The notes beneath the pieces are model-generated. The model searched no databases and was not told where the DNA came from. It was given only the letters and a program-made list of their open reading frames with translations. Below, piece after piece: positions 27,415-36,374 of a stretch of DNA of 64,000 nucleotides (its first letter is position 1; each line of letters starts with the position of its first letter). The translations under genes and the position numbers were made by a program. Source of the DNA: JAVBMV01 sp031552145 (GTDB taxonomy: Bacteria > Myxococcota > Myxococcia > Myxococcales > UBA5297); assembly GCA_031552145.1 (NCBI GenBank), contig JAVBMV010000008.1:62001-126000 (forward strand). The letters run 5' to 3'.

Positions 27415-28245
27415 ATGTTGGCCCGACGCAGGATCGCCGCGCTGTTCTTGGCCTCGTTTAGCTCGCTCGCCACGTGCGGGGGAGAGGAGAGCCAGCTGAT
27501 CGATCTCTGTGGCGGCGACGCCGAATACGATCCTGCGTCGGGCCAGTGTTTTTGCCTCGAAGACGCCCGCGAGGCCGGAGGCGTCGACCCGACGCGACGG
27601 TGTGTATCGCCCTTTGAAGAGCGATACCCCGTTCCGTTCGACGACCCGCGTCTCGTCGCCTGGGCCAAGCGCGTCGTCGAGTATCTCCCTGGCTCGAACG
27701 TCGTCGGTGCTCGATGGCGGGAGACGGACCAGGCGATCGGTCCCGCTTCCAACAGCGCCACACAGGTACTTTGCCTCGGAAACGGAGGCTCGGCGACGCT
27801 GTGGTTCGACCCGCCGATCGCTGATGGTCCGGGGTGGGACTTCGCCGTCTTCGAGAACGCCTTCGCAATCGATGTTTTCCTAGAGCTCGCCTTCGTCGAG
27901 GTCTCCAGCGACGGCCGCCACTTCCTGCGCTTCGACTCCGAGTTCGGCGGCTCCTCCTCTGTCCGCGCGAACTCTTCACCGAAGGCGAGCGAGATCGACG
28001 GAGTTGCCGGTCTCTATTCCGTGGGAGAGGGGACTCCCTTCGATGTCGCGAAGCTCCGCGGTCGGTCAGAAGTAAAGAGCGGGCTCGTCGATTTGCGTGC
28101 GATCGCTTTCGTTCGAATTGTCGACATCGTCGGCGACGGCATGACCTGCGATTCGAGTGGAATGCCGATCATTGACCCGCTCGACGGCGGCCCTACGGGC
28201 GGCTTCGACCTCGACGCTGTGGGCGTCATTCATCAGCGTCGATGA
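27415..28245 (+). CDS. Surface lipoprotein of unknown family, last gene of the B12-riboswitch operon
   Basis: This encodes 276 residues. The ATG follows the TAG of the previous gene with no gap, behind a GGAGAG site. The signal ends in SLATC, a slightly unusual lipobox (Thr before Cys). A small Cys-rich part (CGGDAEYDPASGQCFC) is followed by a compact domain with GGSATLWFDPPIADGPGWDFAVFENAF, LELAFVEVSSDGRHFLRF, a polar loop, FVRIVDIVGDG and a final GGFDLDAVGVIHQ. The WDFAVFENAF / FVEVSSDG / FDLDAV pattern is one I associate from memory with secreted proteins of unknown role in several phyla; I cannot name the family with certainty. A carbohydrate-binding-like jelly roll is likely. Confidence 0.75.
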   Translation: MLARRRIAALFLASFSSLATCGGEESQLIDLCGGDAEYDPASGQCFCLEDAREAGGVDPTRRCVSPFEERYPVPFDDPRLVAWAKRVVEYLPGSNVVGARWRETDQAIGPASNSATQVLCLGNGGSATLWFDPPIADGPGWDFAVFENAFAIDVFLELAFVEVSSDGRHFLRFDSEFGGSSSVRANSSPKASEIDGVAGLYSVGEGTPFDVAKLRGRSEVKSGLVDLRAIAFVRIVDIVGDGMTCDSSGMPIIDPLDGGPTGGFDLDAVGVIHQRR

Positions 28246-28310
28246 GACATGCTTCATAAGAGGCGGCGACAGCATCGAGGAAGGATTTGATCCGCGGTCT
28301 TGGCACCGTG

Positions 28311-29255
28311 CTACCGACTCTCCTCCACCACACGCGCGATCTCTCGCAGGATCTTGTCGACGGGCCCGGTCGGCTCGGCGTAGCGATAGTCGCTGCGCCC
28401 GCCGTCGAGCGCGTCGACTCGGTTGAGATCGATGCGCGTGTCGAAGGTTGCCGCCGTGAGCCAGGTGTGGTTCGGCTCGGTCTCGACCATCACGGCGACG
28501 CTGGCGCGCTCTTCTCCGTAGCCGAGGAGCGCTTTCCTGAGGCGCCCTTTCTGGCGTCCTTGCAGCCTCATCACATAGAGCCCAGGCAACTCCTCCCGTC
28601 CGAGCGCGGTGGCCATCGCCTCGGCGCCGCGCGTCGCCTCTAGGGCCGCCGCCGCGGCCGCGTCGATGCGCGCTGCAAACGCTGGGCTCTCGTGCTCGTC
28701 GACTTGGGCCCAGAGCAGGTCCGTGAGGAAGTCTCGGCGGGCGCCCGTGGTGAAGGTCGCGACTGCTTCGTCGACGGCGCCTGCTAGCCGCTGACCGCGG
28801 GGGCTCAGGGCGTGGCCGCGCCCGGGTGAGTCGATGGCGCGGGCATCTTCGTCCGAGCCGGGGTAGACCTCGCGACCGCCGCGCAGCAGCTTCGCGGCGG
28901 TGATGAGCCCATCGAAGTCGCCATGGGCGATGAGGGCGTCGAGCGCCCCGGCGCGCTCGGCGACCTGCGGTGTGACGAGCTCCGGGCAGGCGTGCGCCTC
29001 GTAGTTGGGAACGAGGAGGAAGCGTGGATCGGTCCGGTACTTGGACCAGCCCAGCGGATGCTCGTGATGATCACACCAAAGCGCGAGTCGCTCGCCGAGC
29101 GCCGCGATGAAGGGCTCCGTCACGAGGTCGTACTTTTCTCCCGAGGCGAAGGCGACGTCGACCACGGCGACGCGTCCGCTGGGGGGGGCGGGGAGGCGCG
29201 CGGGGCTGCCGACGAACTCCACGTGCGTTCTCGTTGGTCGCTCTCGTCTCTTCAT
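28311..29255 (-). CDS. Putative DHH-superfamily-like protein
   Basis: This encodes 314 residues. An early VAVVDVAF strand, then LALWCDHHEHP and DALIAHGDFDGLITAAKLLRGG, resemble the DHH and D-x-DG metal motifs of DHH phosphoesterases (RecJ, NrnA, pyrophosphatases). The C-terminal RSDYRYAEPTGPVDKILREI could be a divergent DHHA1-type end. The motif order and spacing are not textbook, so enzyme activity is uncertain. The gene stands alone on the minus strand between the B12 operon and the Hsp70 operon. Confidence 0.5.
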   Translation of the reverse strand: MKRRERPTRTHVEFVGSPARLPAPPSGRVAVVDVAFASGEKYDLVTEPFIAALGERLALWCDHHEHPLGWSKYRTDPRFLLVPNYEAHACPELVTPQVAERAGALDALIAHGDFDGLITAAKLLRGGREVYPGSDEDARAIDSPGRGHALSPRGQRLAGAVDEAVATFTTGARRDFLTDLLWAQVDEHESPAFAARIDAAAAAALEATRGAEAMATALGREELPGLYVMRLQGRQKGRLRKALLGYGEERASVAVMVETEPNHTWLTAATFDTRIDLNRVDALDGGRSDYRYAEPTGPVDKILREIARVVEESR

Positions 29256-29275
29256 GGTTGGGCTCTACCACATTA

Positions 29276-29327
29276 GGGCGCGGCAAGCGGCGCCCCTACG
29301 CACCTGGGTACGGCTGACGGCGCCCCT
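29276..29327. repeat. Short inverted and direct repeats in an intergenic region
   Basis: GGGCGC (29276-29281) and GCGCCC (29290-29295) form a 6-bp stem, and the ten-base word CGGCGCCCCT occurs at 29288-29297 and again at 29318-29327. They lie between the divergent DHH-like and DUF2760 genes. They could be a decayed repeat element or a protein-binding site. Confidence 0.3.
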
Positions 29328-29399
29328 GAGAACGCGGCTGCCATCCCTCCGCGCAGTCCGTTATAAGGCTCGGCCGTAACGACTCGCTAGGAGTAGACA

Positions 29400-29957
29400 A
29401 TGGAGAACAGTCCAGGGCTCTTCGCCAGGATCGCCATCGCCTTCGTGGCCTTCTTCAAGGCGCTCTTCTCACCACCTTTCGCCGCCGCGGTGCGCGGGCT
29501 GAGCGCGGGAGGGCAGGGTGCCGTCGGAGGGGGAGGGGTCTCGGCGCCGGAGCGCGGCGCGGCCGCGCCGCTCGAGACGAACAGGGCGGCGCTCCACCTG
29601 CTTGCGCTGTTGCAGCGCGATGGGCGGCTGGTCGACTTCCTTCAAGAGGAGATGACTCCCTTCTCGGATGCGGAGATTGGCGCCGCGGCGCGCGCTGTCC
29701 ACGATGGATGCCGGCGCGCGCTGCAGAGCTGCTTCACTATTGAGCGCGTGCGCGCCGAGCCGGAGGGTGCCTCCGTGACGCTGCAGCCGGGCTTCGACGC
29801 GGCCGCCGTCAGACTTTGTGGGAACATCGTGGGCGTGCCGCCCTACAGGGGGGCGCTGCGCCACGCGGGGTGGCGCGTCGTGGAGGTGCGCATGCCCACC
29901 ACGCCCCCCGCCGAGCTGGCCGCGGTCATCGCGCCCGCGGAGGTGGAGCTGCCTTGA
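29400..29957 (+). CDS. DUF2760-domain protein of the Hsp70 operon
   Basis: This encodes 185 residues. The N-terminus has one hydrophobic helix (RIAIAFVAFFKALFS). Then follow a Gly/Ala-rich linker and the DUF2760 domain: ALHLLALLQRDGRLVDFLQEEM, SDAEIGAAARAVHDGCRRAL, LQPGFDAAAVRLCGNIVGVPPYRGALRHAGWR. The family has no known activity but is regularly found directly before a pair of DnaK-like genes, as here. The stop overlaps the start of the first Hsp70 gene. Confidence 0.88.
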   Translation: MENSPGLFARIAIAFVAFFKALFSPPFAAAVRGLSAGGQGAVGGGGVSAPERGAAAPLETNRAALHLLALLQRDGRLVDFLQEEMTPFSDAEIGAAARAVHDGCRRALQSCFTIERVRAEPEGASVTLQPGFDAAAVRLCGNIVGVPPYRGALRHAGWRVVEVRMPTTPPAELAAVIAPAEVELP

Positions 29958-31801
29958 GTACACCTCGCTTCAGCGTCGGGATCGATCTGGGGACCACCAA
30001 CTGCGCGCTGGCGTGGGTAGAGCTCTCTCCCGCCGGGACCGACGTGACCCGCTCGGAGGTGCTCGAGGTGTCGCAGGTGGTGCAACCCGGCAGCGTAGAG
30101 GCGCGGCCGCTCTTGCCCTCGTTCATCTACGGGCCCGCCGCGGCGGAGCTGCCCCTGGGGGCATTGGCGCTCCCCTGGGATGGCGCGCGCGAGCGGGCGA
30201 TAGGCGAGTGGGCGCGCAGCCATGGCGCGCTGGTGCCGGGGCGCCTCGTCAGCTCCGCCAAGAGCTGGCTCTCCAATGGCGCCGTCGACAGGCGCGACTC
30301 GATGCTTCCCGTGGGTGGCGCGGAGGACCTGGCCCGCATCTCTCCGGTGGAGGCGTCGGCCCAGTACCTGCGCCACTTGAAGGAGGCCTGGAACTGGCGC
30401 TTCGCGACAGGCGAGGAGGGCGATCCGGCCCTGGCGCTGGAGGAGCAGGAGGTGACCATCGCCGTCCCCGCCTCCTTCGATGCCGTCGCGCGCGAGTTGA
30501 CCGCTGAGGCCGCGGCGCAGGCAGGGTTGCGGCACCTCACGCTCATCGAGGAGCCGCAGGCCGCGCTCTACGCCTGGCTCGAGGCGATGGGCGACGCCTG
30601 GCGTGGACATCTGCGCCCGGGAGATCTGCTCCTCGTCTGCGATCTGGGCGGCGGCACCACGGACCTGAGCTTGATCGAGGTCTCCGATGCCTCGGGTGAG
30701 CTGGCGCTCAACCGAATCGCCGTGGGTGAGCACATTCTGCTCGGCGGCGACAACATGGATCTGGCGCTGGGCGCGAAGCTCGAGCAGAAGCTCGCCGCCA
30801 CGGGGCGCAAGCTCGACCGGTGGCAGTCGCTGGCGCTCACCCATGCGGCGCGCATGGGCAAGGAGCGGCTCTTCGCCGATCCGGCGCTCGCGGCCTTCCC
30901 CATCTCTGTTCCGGGGCGCGGCAGCTCGCTGATGGCCAGCACCCTGCGCACCGAACTGACGCGGGAGGAGCTCTCGGAGGTGTTGCTCGAGGGCTTCTTC
31001 CCAAAGGTCGCCGCCTCGGAGCGCCCCGCTACGCCGCGGCGCATGGGCTTCACGACGCTGGGGCTGCCCTACGCACAGGAGCCCGCGGTCACGCGCCATA
31101 TCGCGCACTTTCTCTCGAGGCACGGCGCCGCGCTGGGGCGCGCGCTTCATCCCACGGCGGTGCTCTTCAACGGCGGCGTGATGAAGGCCTCGCTGCTCAA
31201 GACGAGGGTGATGGAGCTGCTCGGCGCCTGGGCCCAGGCGGCGGGCGCGGTAGCGCCGCGCGAGCTGCCGGGGGGCGATCTCGACCTCGCGGTGGCGCAC
31301 GGCGCGGCCTTCCACGGGCTGGTGCGCCATGGCCGTGCCATCCGCATTCGCGGCGGCACCGCGCGCGCCTACTACGTCGGCATCGAGGCGGCGATGCCCG
31401 CGGTGCCGGGAATGGCGCCACCCATGAAGACCCTCTGCCTCGCACCCATGGGAATGGAGGAGGGGAGCGCCGCGGAGCCGGCGGGCCTGGAGTTGGGGTT
31501 GGTCTTGGGCGAGCGCGCCCACTTCAGGCTCTTCGCCTCGTCGCTGCGCAGAGAAGACCGTGTGGGCACACTGTTCGACGAATGGGAGCTCGGAGAGGGA
31601 GAACTGGAGGAGTTGCCTCCGATCGAGGCGCTGTTGCCGGGCGAAGGGGGGCAAGAGGAGGGCGTCATCGTGCCCGTCCGGTTGCGCGCGCAGGTCACGG
31701 AGCTGGGCACCCTGGAGGTGCACTGCATCGCCCGCGACGGCAGGAGGTGGCGCCTCGAGTTCAACCTCCGCGCTGGCGCGGAGGAGCGCGCAGATGGCTG
31801 A
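29954..31801 (+). CDS. Hsp70-family protein (first of tandem pair)
   Basis: This encodes 615 residues starting at a TTG (29954) that overlaps the DUF2760 stop in TTGA; a GGAGGTGG ribosome site lies 10 bases upstream. The ATPase signatures are FSVGIDLGTTNCALAW (phosphate 1), VCDLGGGTTDLSLIE (phosphate 2), LTLIEEPQAALYAWL and GGVMKASLLKTRV (adenosine). The substrate-binding half is short and unlike DnaK, lacking a clear lid and the EEVD-type tail. It is likely an ATP-dependent chaperone-like factor acting with the next gene product; clients are unknown. Confidence 0.9.
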   Translation: MSTPRFSVGIDLGTTNCALAWVELSPAGTDVTRSEVLEVSQVVQPGSVEARPLLPSFIYGPAAAELPLGALALPWDGARERAIGEWARSHGALVPGRLVSSAKSWLSNGAVDRRDSMLPVGGAEDLARISPVEASAQYLRHLKEAWNWRFATGEEGDPALALEEQEVTIAVPASFDAVARELTAEAAAQAGLRHLTLIEEPQAALYAWLEAMGDAWRGHLRPGDLLLVCDLGGGTTDLSLIEVSDASGELALNRIAVGEHILLGGDNMDLALGAKLEQKLAATGRKLDRWQSLALTHAARMGKERLFADPALAAFPISVPGRGSSLMASTLRTELTREELSEVLLEGFFPKVAASERPATPRRMGFTTLGLPYAQEPAVTRHIAHFLSRHGAALGRALHPTAVLFNGGVMKASLLKTRVMELLGAWAQAAGAVAPRELPGGDLDLAVAHGAAFHGLVRHGRAIRIRGGTARAYYVGIEAAMPAVPGMAPPMKTLCLAPMGMEEGSAAEPAGLELGLVLGERAHFRLFASSLRREDRVGTLFDEWELGEGELEELPPIEALLPGEGGQEEGVIVPVRLRAQVTELGTLEVHCIARDGRRWRLEFNLRAGAEERADG

Positions 31802-34628
31802 GGGCAGGGGCGGCGGAGCGCGCTACATCGTAGGCATCGACCTGGGCACCACCAACTGCGCCCTCGCCTGCGCCGATCTGGCGCAGCTCACGCGGGAGGG
31901 CGCCGCGCCCAGCGTCGCCGAGGTGCCCGTCTGGCAGCTCGTAGGGCCTGGCGAGTGCGCGCAGCGCGCGCTCCTTCCCTCGAATATCTACCTCCCGAGC
32001 GAACACGAGCTGACGCCGGGAGCGCTGCGCTTGCCCTGGGGTGAAGAGCGCTTCGCGGTGGGCGAGCTGGCCAAGAGCCGTGGCGCGCAGGTCCCTGGGC
32101 GCTTCGTCAGCTCGGCCAAAAGCTGGCTCTGCCATGCGGGCGTCGCGCGCGACGCCCCCATCCTGCCCTGGGGCGCTCCAGAGGGCGTGGATCGGCTCTC
32201 TCCCATCGAGGCCTCCGCTCACTATCTGCGCCACCTCGCGGCCGCCTGGGAGGCGTCGCACCCTGGTGCAACGCTCTCGGAGCAGGAGGTGCTCCTCACT
32301 GTCCCAGCCTCTTTCGACGAGGTGGCGCGCGAGCTGACGGTGCGCGCCGCGCGCGAGGCGGGCATCGCGAAGCTGACGCTGGTGGAGGAGCCGCAGGCCG
32401 CCTTCCAGGACTGGATCTCGCGCGGTGGCAAAGAGGCGGCCCGGAACCTCGGCGAGCACCGGCTGATCCTGGTGGTCGACGTGGGCGGCGGCACCAGCGA
32501 CTTCACGCTGGTCAAGGTGACGAGCAGTGAGCGGGAAGGGCGCACGCTGGAGCGGGTCGCGGTGGGAGAGCACATCCTGCTCGGCGGCGACAACATGGAC
32601 TCGGCGCTCGCGCGCAGGGTCGAGGCGCGGCTGGGGCAGAAGCTGGAGGCCGCGCGTTGGTCGGCGCTCGTCCAATCCTGCCGCCGCGCAAAGGAGGAGC
32701 TCTTCGCCCCCGACGCCCCCGAGCGGCGCACCGTAAGCGTCGCGGGTCGCGGCAGCGGCCTGGTAGGCGGTACGCTCTCGGCCGAACTCTCGCGCGAAGA
32801 GGTGCGTCGCGAGCTGCTCGATGGCTTCTTTCCACGCACGCGCCCCGGCGATCTACCTCAGCGCGGCGGGCGCGCCGGCCTGATGGAGCTGGGGCTTCCC
32901 TATGCCTCCGACCCCGCGATCACGCGCCACCTGGCTGCCTTTCTGACGCGCCATGCCGCCGCGCTCGGAGATGCCGGCAGCGCGATGCTCCGCCCCGATG
33001 CGATCTTGCTCAACGGCGGTGTCTTCACTCCGCGCGCCATCGCGGAGCGGCTGATCGAGGTCGTCAGCGGGTGGTTTTCCGGGCGACCCCCCATCGCGCG
33101 CCTCGAGCTGGCCGAGGGTGCGCTCGAGCTCGCGGTGGCGCGAGGCGCCGTCTTTCGCGGACTGGCGAGGAGAGGGCTTGCTCCCTCCATCGGCGGCGGC
33201 TCTTCCAGAGGCTACTACGTCGAGATCGAAACGCCGCAGGGGGCGCGGGCGCTCTGCCTCATCCCGCGCGGGATGGAGGAGGGGCGCGAGGTGGAGCTTC
33301 CCCGCACGTTCGCGCTCTCGCTCGAGCGGCCCGTGCGCTTCGAGCTGCTCGAGACGCGAACCGAGCTTCCCGGCGCCGCTGGCGAGCTGCACGAGTTGGA
33401 GAGCGAGAGCGAGCCGGATGGCGAGAGTCGATTCCATAGGCTTCCCCCCATCGAGACACGCCTCTCTTCGGGCGCCGAGAGCCCTCAGGCGCGGGGCAAC
33501 CGGCCTCCTCAGCTTCCGGTTCGGCTGCGCGCCGCGCTCAGCGAAATTGGCACGCTGGAGCTCTGGTGCCAGTCGGCGATGGACGAGCGGCGCTGGAAGT
33601 TGGAGTTCCAACTAAGAGGGGGTGCTGGCGCCGAGGGCGATGGCGCGCTCGCCGAAGTGGCGCCGATGCCCAAGCGCTTCGGCGAGGCGAGGGTGCTCGT
33701 CGAGCGGGTCTTTGGCGCTAAGGCAATCCAGGTGGAGCGGCGCGAGATCAAGGACCTGGCGCGCGATTTGGAGCGAACGCTCGGCGCGCGCGACGGCTGG
33801 AGCTCCCCGCTCTGCCGCGAACTCTGGAGCGCGCTGCACGCAGGCTTCGCGCGCCGCCGCCGCACCGCCGATCACGAGCGGCTCTGGTGCAATCTCACCG
33901 GCTATTGTCTTCGCCCTGGCTTTGGCGCGCCGCTCGATGGCTGGCGCGCGGGTGAGACCTTCAAGGCCTTCGAGCAGGGACTGCAGTACCGGAGCGAGCC
34001 TCACAACTGGGAGGCCTGGTGGGTGATGTGGCGGCGCGTCGCCGGAGGGCTCGACGCAGCCCAGCAGGGAAAGCTGTTCGAGCAACTGGAGGCGGCGCTG
34101 CGCCCGCAGCAGCGGCCCAAAGGCGCGGCGACGAAGAGCGCCAAAGGGGGCTCCGAGGGAACCGTGGAGATGGTGCGCCTTTTGGGCGCGTTGGAGCGCA
34201 TCGAGCCGCGGCGCAAGGAGGAGGCGGGTGAATGGCTCCTGCGGCGGCTCGAGGTTGAGGGGCCCGCCGAACATCTGCTCTGGACGTTGGGGCGACTGGG
34301 CGCTCGCGTCCCCTTCGCCGGATCGAGCCACGAGGTGATCTCGGTTACCTGCGCGGAAGAGTGGCTCGGGCGCCTCATGCCTCTGGCAGGGAGCGCTCGC
34401 GAGGGGGCAGCGCTCTCCTTCGCCCTATGCCAACTGGCGCGGCTCTCGGGGGATCGCCATCGGGACCTTGCGGCAGAACGGCGCGCGGAGGTGCTCGCGG
34501 TGCTGGGAGCATTGAAGGCGCCGCCCGAGCTGCGGCGCCACCTAATGGAGGTCGTCGCCGACGAAGCCGGAGAGCGGGCCCGCCTCTTTGGGGAGAGCCT
34601 ACCCGCGGGGCTCACGCTGCTCGAATAA
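31794..34628 (+). CDS. Hsp70-family protein with C-terminal DUF3731 domain (second of tandem pair)
   Basis: This encodes 944 residues from the ATG at 31794, overlapping the previous gene by 8 bases. The ATPase part repeats the signatures of its neighbour (YIVGIDLGTTNCALAC, VVDVGGGTSDFTLV, LTLVEEPQAAFQDW, NGGVFTPRAIAERL), showing a tandem duplication. After about residue 600 there is a long extra domain with WSSPLCRELWSALHAGF, RRTADHERLWCNLTGYCLRPGFG and EPHNWEAWWVMWRRVAGG, the hallmark of DUF3731, which is all-helical. The pair plus DUF2760 is a conserved module of unknown role in proteobacteria and Myxococcota. Confidence 0.9.
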   Translation: MAEGRGGGARYIVGIDLGTTNCALACADLAQLTREGAAPSVAEVPVWQLVGPGECAQRALLPSNIYLPSEHELTPGALRLPWGEERFAVGELAKSRGAQVPGRFVSSAKSWLCHAGVARDAPILPWGAPEGVDRLSPIEASAHYLRHLAAAWEASHPGATLSEQEVLLTVPASFDEVARELTVRAAREAGIAKLTLVEEPQAAFQDWISRGGKEAARNLGEHRLILVVDVGGGTSDFTLVKVTSSEREGRTLERVAVGEHILLGGDNMDSALARRVEARLGQKLEAARWSALVQSCRRAKEELFAPDAPERRTVSVAGRGSGLVGGTLSAELSREEVRRELLDGFFPRTRPGDLPQRGGRAGLMELGLPYASDPAITRHLAAFLTRHAAALGDAGSAMLRPDAILLNGGVFTPRAIAERLIEVVSGWFSGRPPIARLELAEGALELAVARGAVFRGLARRGLAPSIGGGSSRGYYVEIETPQGARALCLIPRGMEEGREVELPRTFALSLERPVRFELLETRTELPGAAGELHELESESEPDGESRFHRLPPIETRLSSGAESPQARGNRPPQLPVRLRAALSEIGTLELWCQSAMDERRWKLEFQLRGGAGAEGDGALAEVAPMPKRFGEARVLVERVFGAKAIQVERREIKDLARDLERTLGARDGWSSPLCRELWSALHAGFARRRRTADHERLWCNLTGYCLRPGFGAPLDGWRAGETFKAFEQGLQYRSEPHNWEAWWVMWRRVAGGLDAAQQGKLFEQLEAALRPQQRPKGAATKSAKGGSEGTVEMVRLLGALERIEPRRKEEAGEWLLRRLEVEGPAEHLLWTLGRLGARVPFAGSSHEVISVTCAEEWLGRLMPLAGSAREGAALSFALCQLARLSGDRHRDLAAERRAEVLAVLGALKAPPELRRHLMEVVADEAGERARLFGESLPAGLTLLE

Positions 34629-34658
34629 ATGTGCTCCTCGCCGTTGCTCTGGCGGCGT

Positions 34659-34687
34659 TTGACAATCGAGGCGCTGCTCCATAGGAT
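34659..34687 (+). promoter_or_regulatory. Strong sigma-70-like promoter before the HARE-HTH gene and mutS
   Basis: A perfect TTGACA (34659-34664) is followed after exactly 17 bases by TAGGAT (34682-34687). Transcription would start near 34694 and leave a leader of about 165 bases before the ATG at 34860. I see no riboswitch or long stem in that leader. Confidence 0.65.
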
Positions 34688-34859
34688 TCGCCAGTTTTTT
34701 CGATGCCTTGGCAGGTCCGCGACCCACGCGCCCCGCTCCAAGGCGTTGGGGCTCGAGGCGCGAAGGAGTGAGCCGCCCGCGGCATGGTGCCGTGGCCTCG
34801 AGAGATCCCGGCTCCCCTGGTTATTGGAGGGGGCGCACCAAAAGGCTCATGGGTATCGA

Positions 34860-36374
34860 ATGACCTTCTATGAAGCTGCCCTGGAAGCGCTAACGCGCGA
34901 GGGCAAGCCGCTGCACGTCAGCGCAATCGTCGAGATCGCCGTACGAGAAAATCTGTTGTCGCACGTTGGAAAGTCGCCCGAGGAAGTCATGCAGAGCAGG
35001 TTGCTCAGCATGGCTCGCGTGCGCGGCGAGCGCAGGATCATGGCCACCGCTCCGGAGACCTACGCGCTCGTCGAGTGGGGAATGCCGGAGGATGCCGCCG
35101 CGCTGGAGCAGCCCGAGAAGGCGCCACCCACCGACGAGCAGCCGCTCCGCCCCAAGGAGCGCCATCCCAAGCCCTCTCCCGACAATGTGCGCGTGGCTGG
35201 CCGCGGCGATCGCGCCAGGAAGCGTCGCGAAGAGATCGAAGAGAAGCGGAAGCAGAAACGGCTCGCCCCCGTTCCCGAACTGGTGCTCGAGCTGCTCTCC
35301 GCTGCCGCGGCTCCGATGAGCGCCGCCGACCTCGCGGCGGAGGCGCGCTCAAAAGAGCTCGGAGGCGAGGAGCTCAACGGCGCCGCGCTCATCGAGCAGC
35401 TTCGCGAGGAGAACCAGCGGCGCAAGGCGCGCGGGCGTTCGTCACTCTTTGTGTTCGGTCCCGACGGCACCATCTCCTTGGATGAGCGCGCGCGCCGCGC
35501 CCCGCGGGGAGAAGAGGGCGAGAGCGGCGGTCTCTTCACGCTGCCACTCGTGGCAGCCGCGCCCGGAGCACACGAAGAGCGCGGCGGCGGCACGGCCCGA
35601 ATTCAGGCGCAGCTCGCCGATCACAAGCGCCAGGTGGTGCGACAACTTCGGCGCCGCATGGGAGAGCTCGATGCGCCCTCCTTCGAGCGCGCGGCGCTCG
35701 CGCTACTCGAGGCAATGGGCTTCCGCGAGCCAAGGCTCTCGAAGCGGCAGCGCGAGGGCTGTCTGCTGACGGCCCGCCGGGCCGGGGAGTGCGTCGGAGA
35801 GCACAAGTACCTGGTGCGCCTCGTCCGCGGAAACTCGGAGGTCGACGCCAAGGAGGTCTCGGCGCTGCGCAGCGAGGCGGAGGAGCAGGGAGTTCACTTC
35901 GCGATGCTCGTCAGCGCTGGAGAGGCCTCCCGCGAGGCGAGGGCCCAGTCGCAAGCGGCCGCCTTTCCCGTTGTCATGTTGCTGTGCGGCGATCGGCTCG
36001 GAGAGCAGCTCATCGTCAAGAAGGTCGGGACCTTGCTCAAGAGCGTCGAGCTCTCCGAGGTCGATGAGGAGTTCTTCTCGCATTGCAAGGGGCGCGCCCG
36101 AGAGCAGCGCGAAGGACGCGACGGAAAAGCCCAGCAGGGACAACAGCCGCAGCGCGGCGAGCGCGAGCAGGGTGGAGGGCGCAATGGCGCCGAGACACGC
36201 CCCGGGCGCGAGCGCGACACGCGCCCGCCCGCCGCCCCGCCCCTGCTCGATCCGGAACTGGAGCGCAGGCTGGATGAGGAGGCGCGGCTGCGCGCCATGG
36301 CCCACGACCGCATCGAGGCGGCCGAGGCGGCCTCCCGCGCGAGCCAGCCTATGCACGCGCATCCACATCAGTGA
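34860..36374 (+). CDS. HARE-HTH domain protein with Mrr-like restriction-endonuclease fold
   Basis: This encodes 504 residues from the ATG at 34860. Residues 1-75 form a HARE-HTH winged helix (TFYEAALEALTREGKPLHVSAIVEIA, then SRLLSMARVRGERRIMATAPETYALVEWG). A charged Pro/Glu/Lys linker follows, then a second winged-helix-like part (ELVLELLSAAAAPMSAADLAAEA). Residues about 255-385 resemble the Mrr catalytic fold (FERAALALLEAMGF, then DAKEVSALRSEAEEQGVHFAMLVSAG and VVMLLCGDRLGEQLI), but the usual Asp-Gly-x-Asp and Gln/Glu-x-Lys active residues are not visible. The tail is low-complexity Arg/Gln/Gly. It probably binds DNA. The stop overlaps the mutS start region. Confidence 0.8.
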   Translation: MTFYEAALEALTREGKPLHVSAIVEIAVRENLLSHVGKSPEEVMQSRLLSMARVRGERRIMATAPETYALVEWGMPEDAAALEQPEKAPPTDEQPLRPKERHPKPSPDNVRVAGRGDRARKRREEIEEKRKQKRLAPVPELVLELLSAAAAPMSAADLAAEARSKELGGEELNGAALIEQLREENQRRKARGRSSLFVFGPDGTISLDERARRAPRGEEGESGGLFTLPLVAAAPGAHEERGGGTARIQAQLADHKRQVVRQLRRRMGELDAPSFERAALALLEAMGFREPRLSKRQREGCLLTARRAGECVGEHKYLVRLVRGNSEVDAKEVSALRSEAEEQGVHFAMLVSAGEASREARAQSQAAAFPVVMLLCGDRLGEQLIVKKVGTLLKSVELSEVDEEFFSHCKGRAREQREGRDGKAQQGQQPQRGEREQGGGRNGAETRPGRERDTRPPAAPPLLDPELERRLDEEARLRAMAHDRIEAAEAASRASQPMHAHPHQ

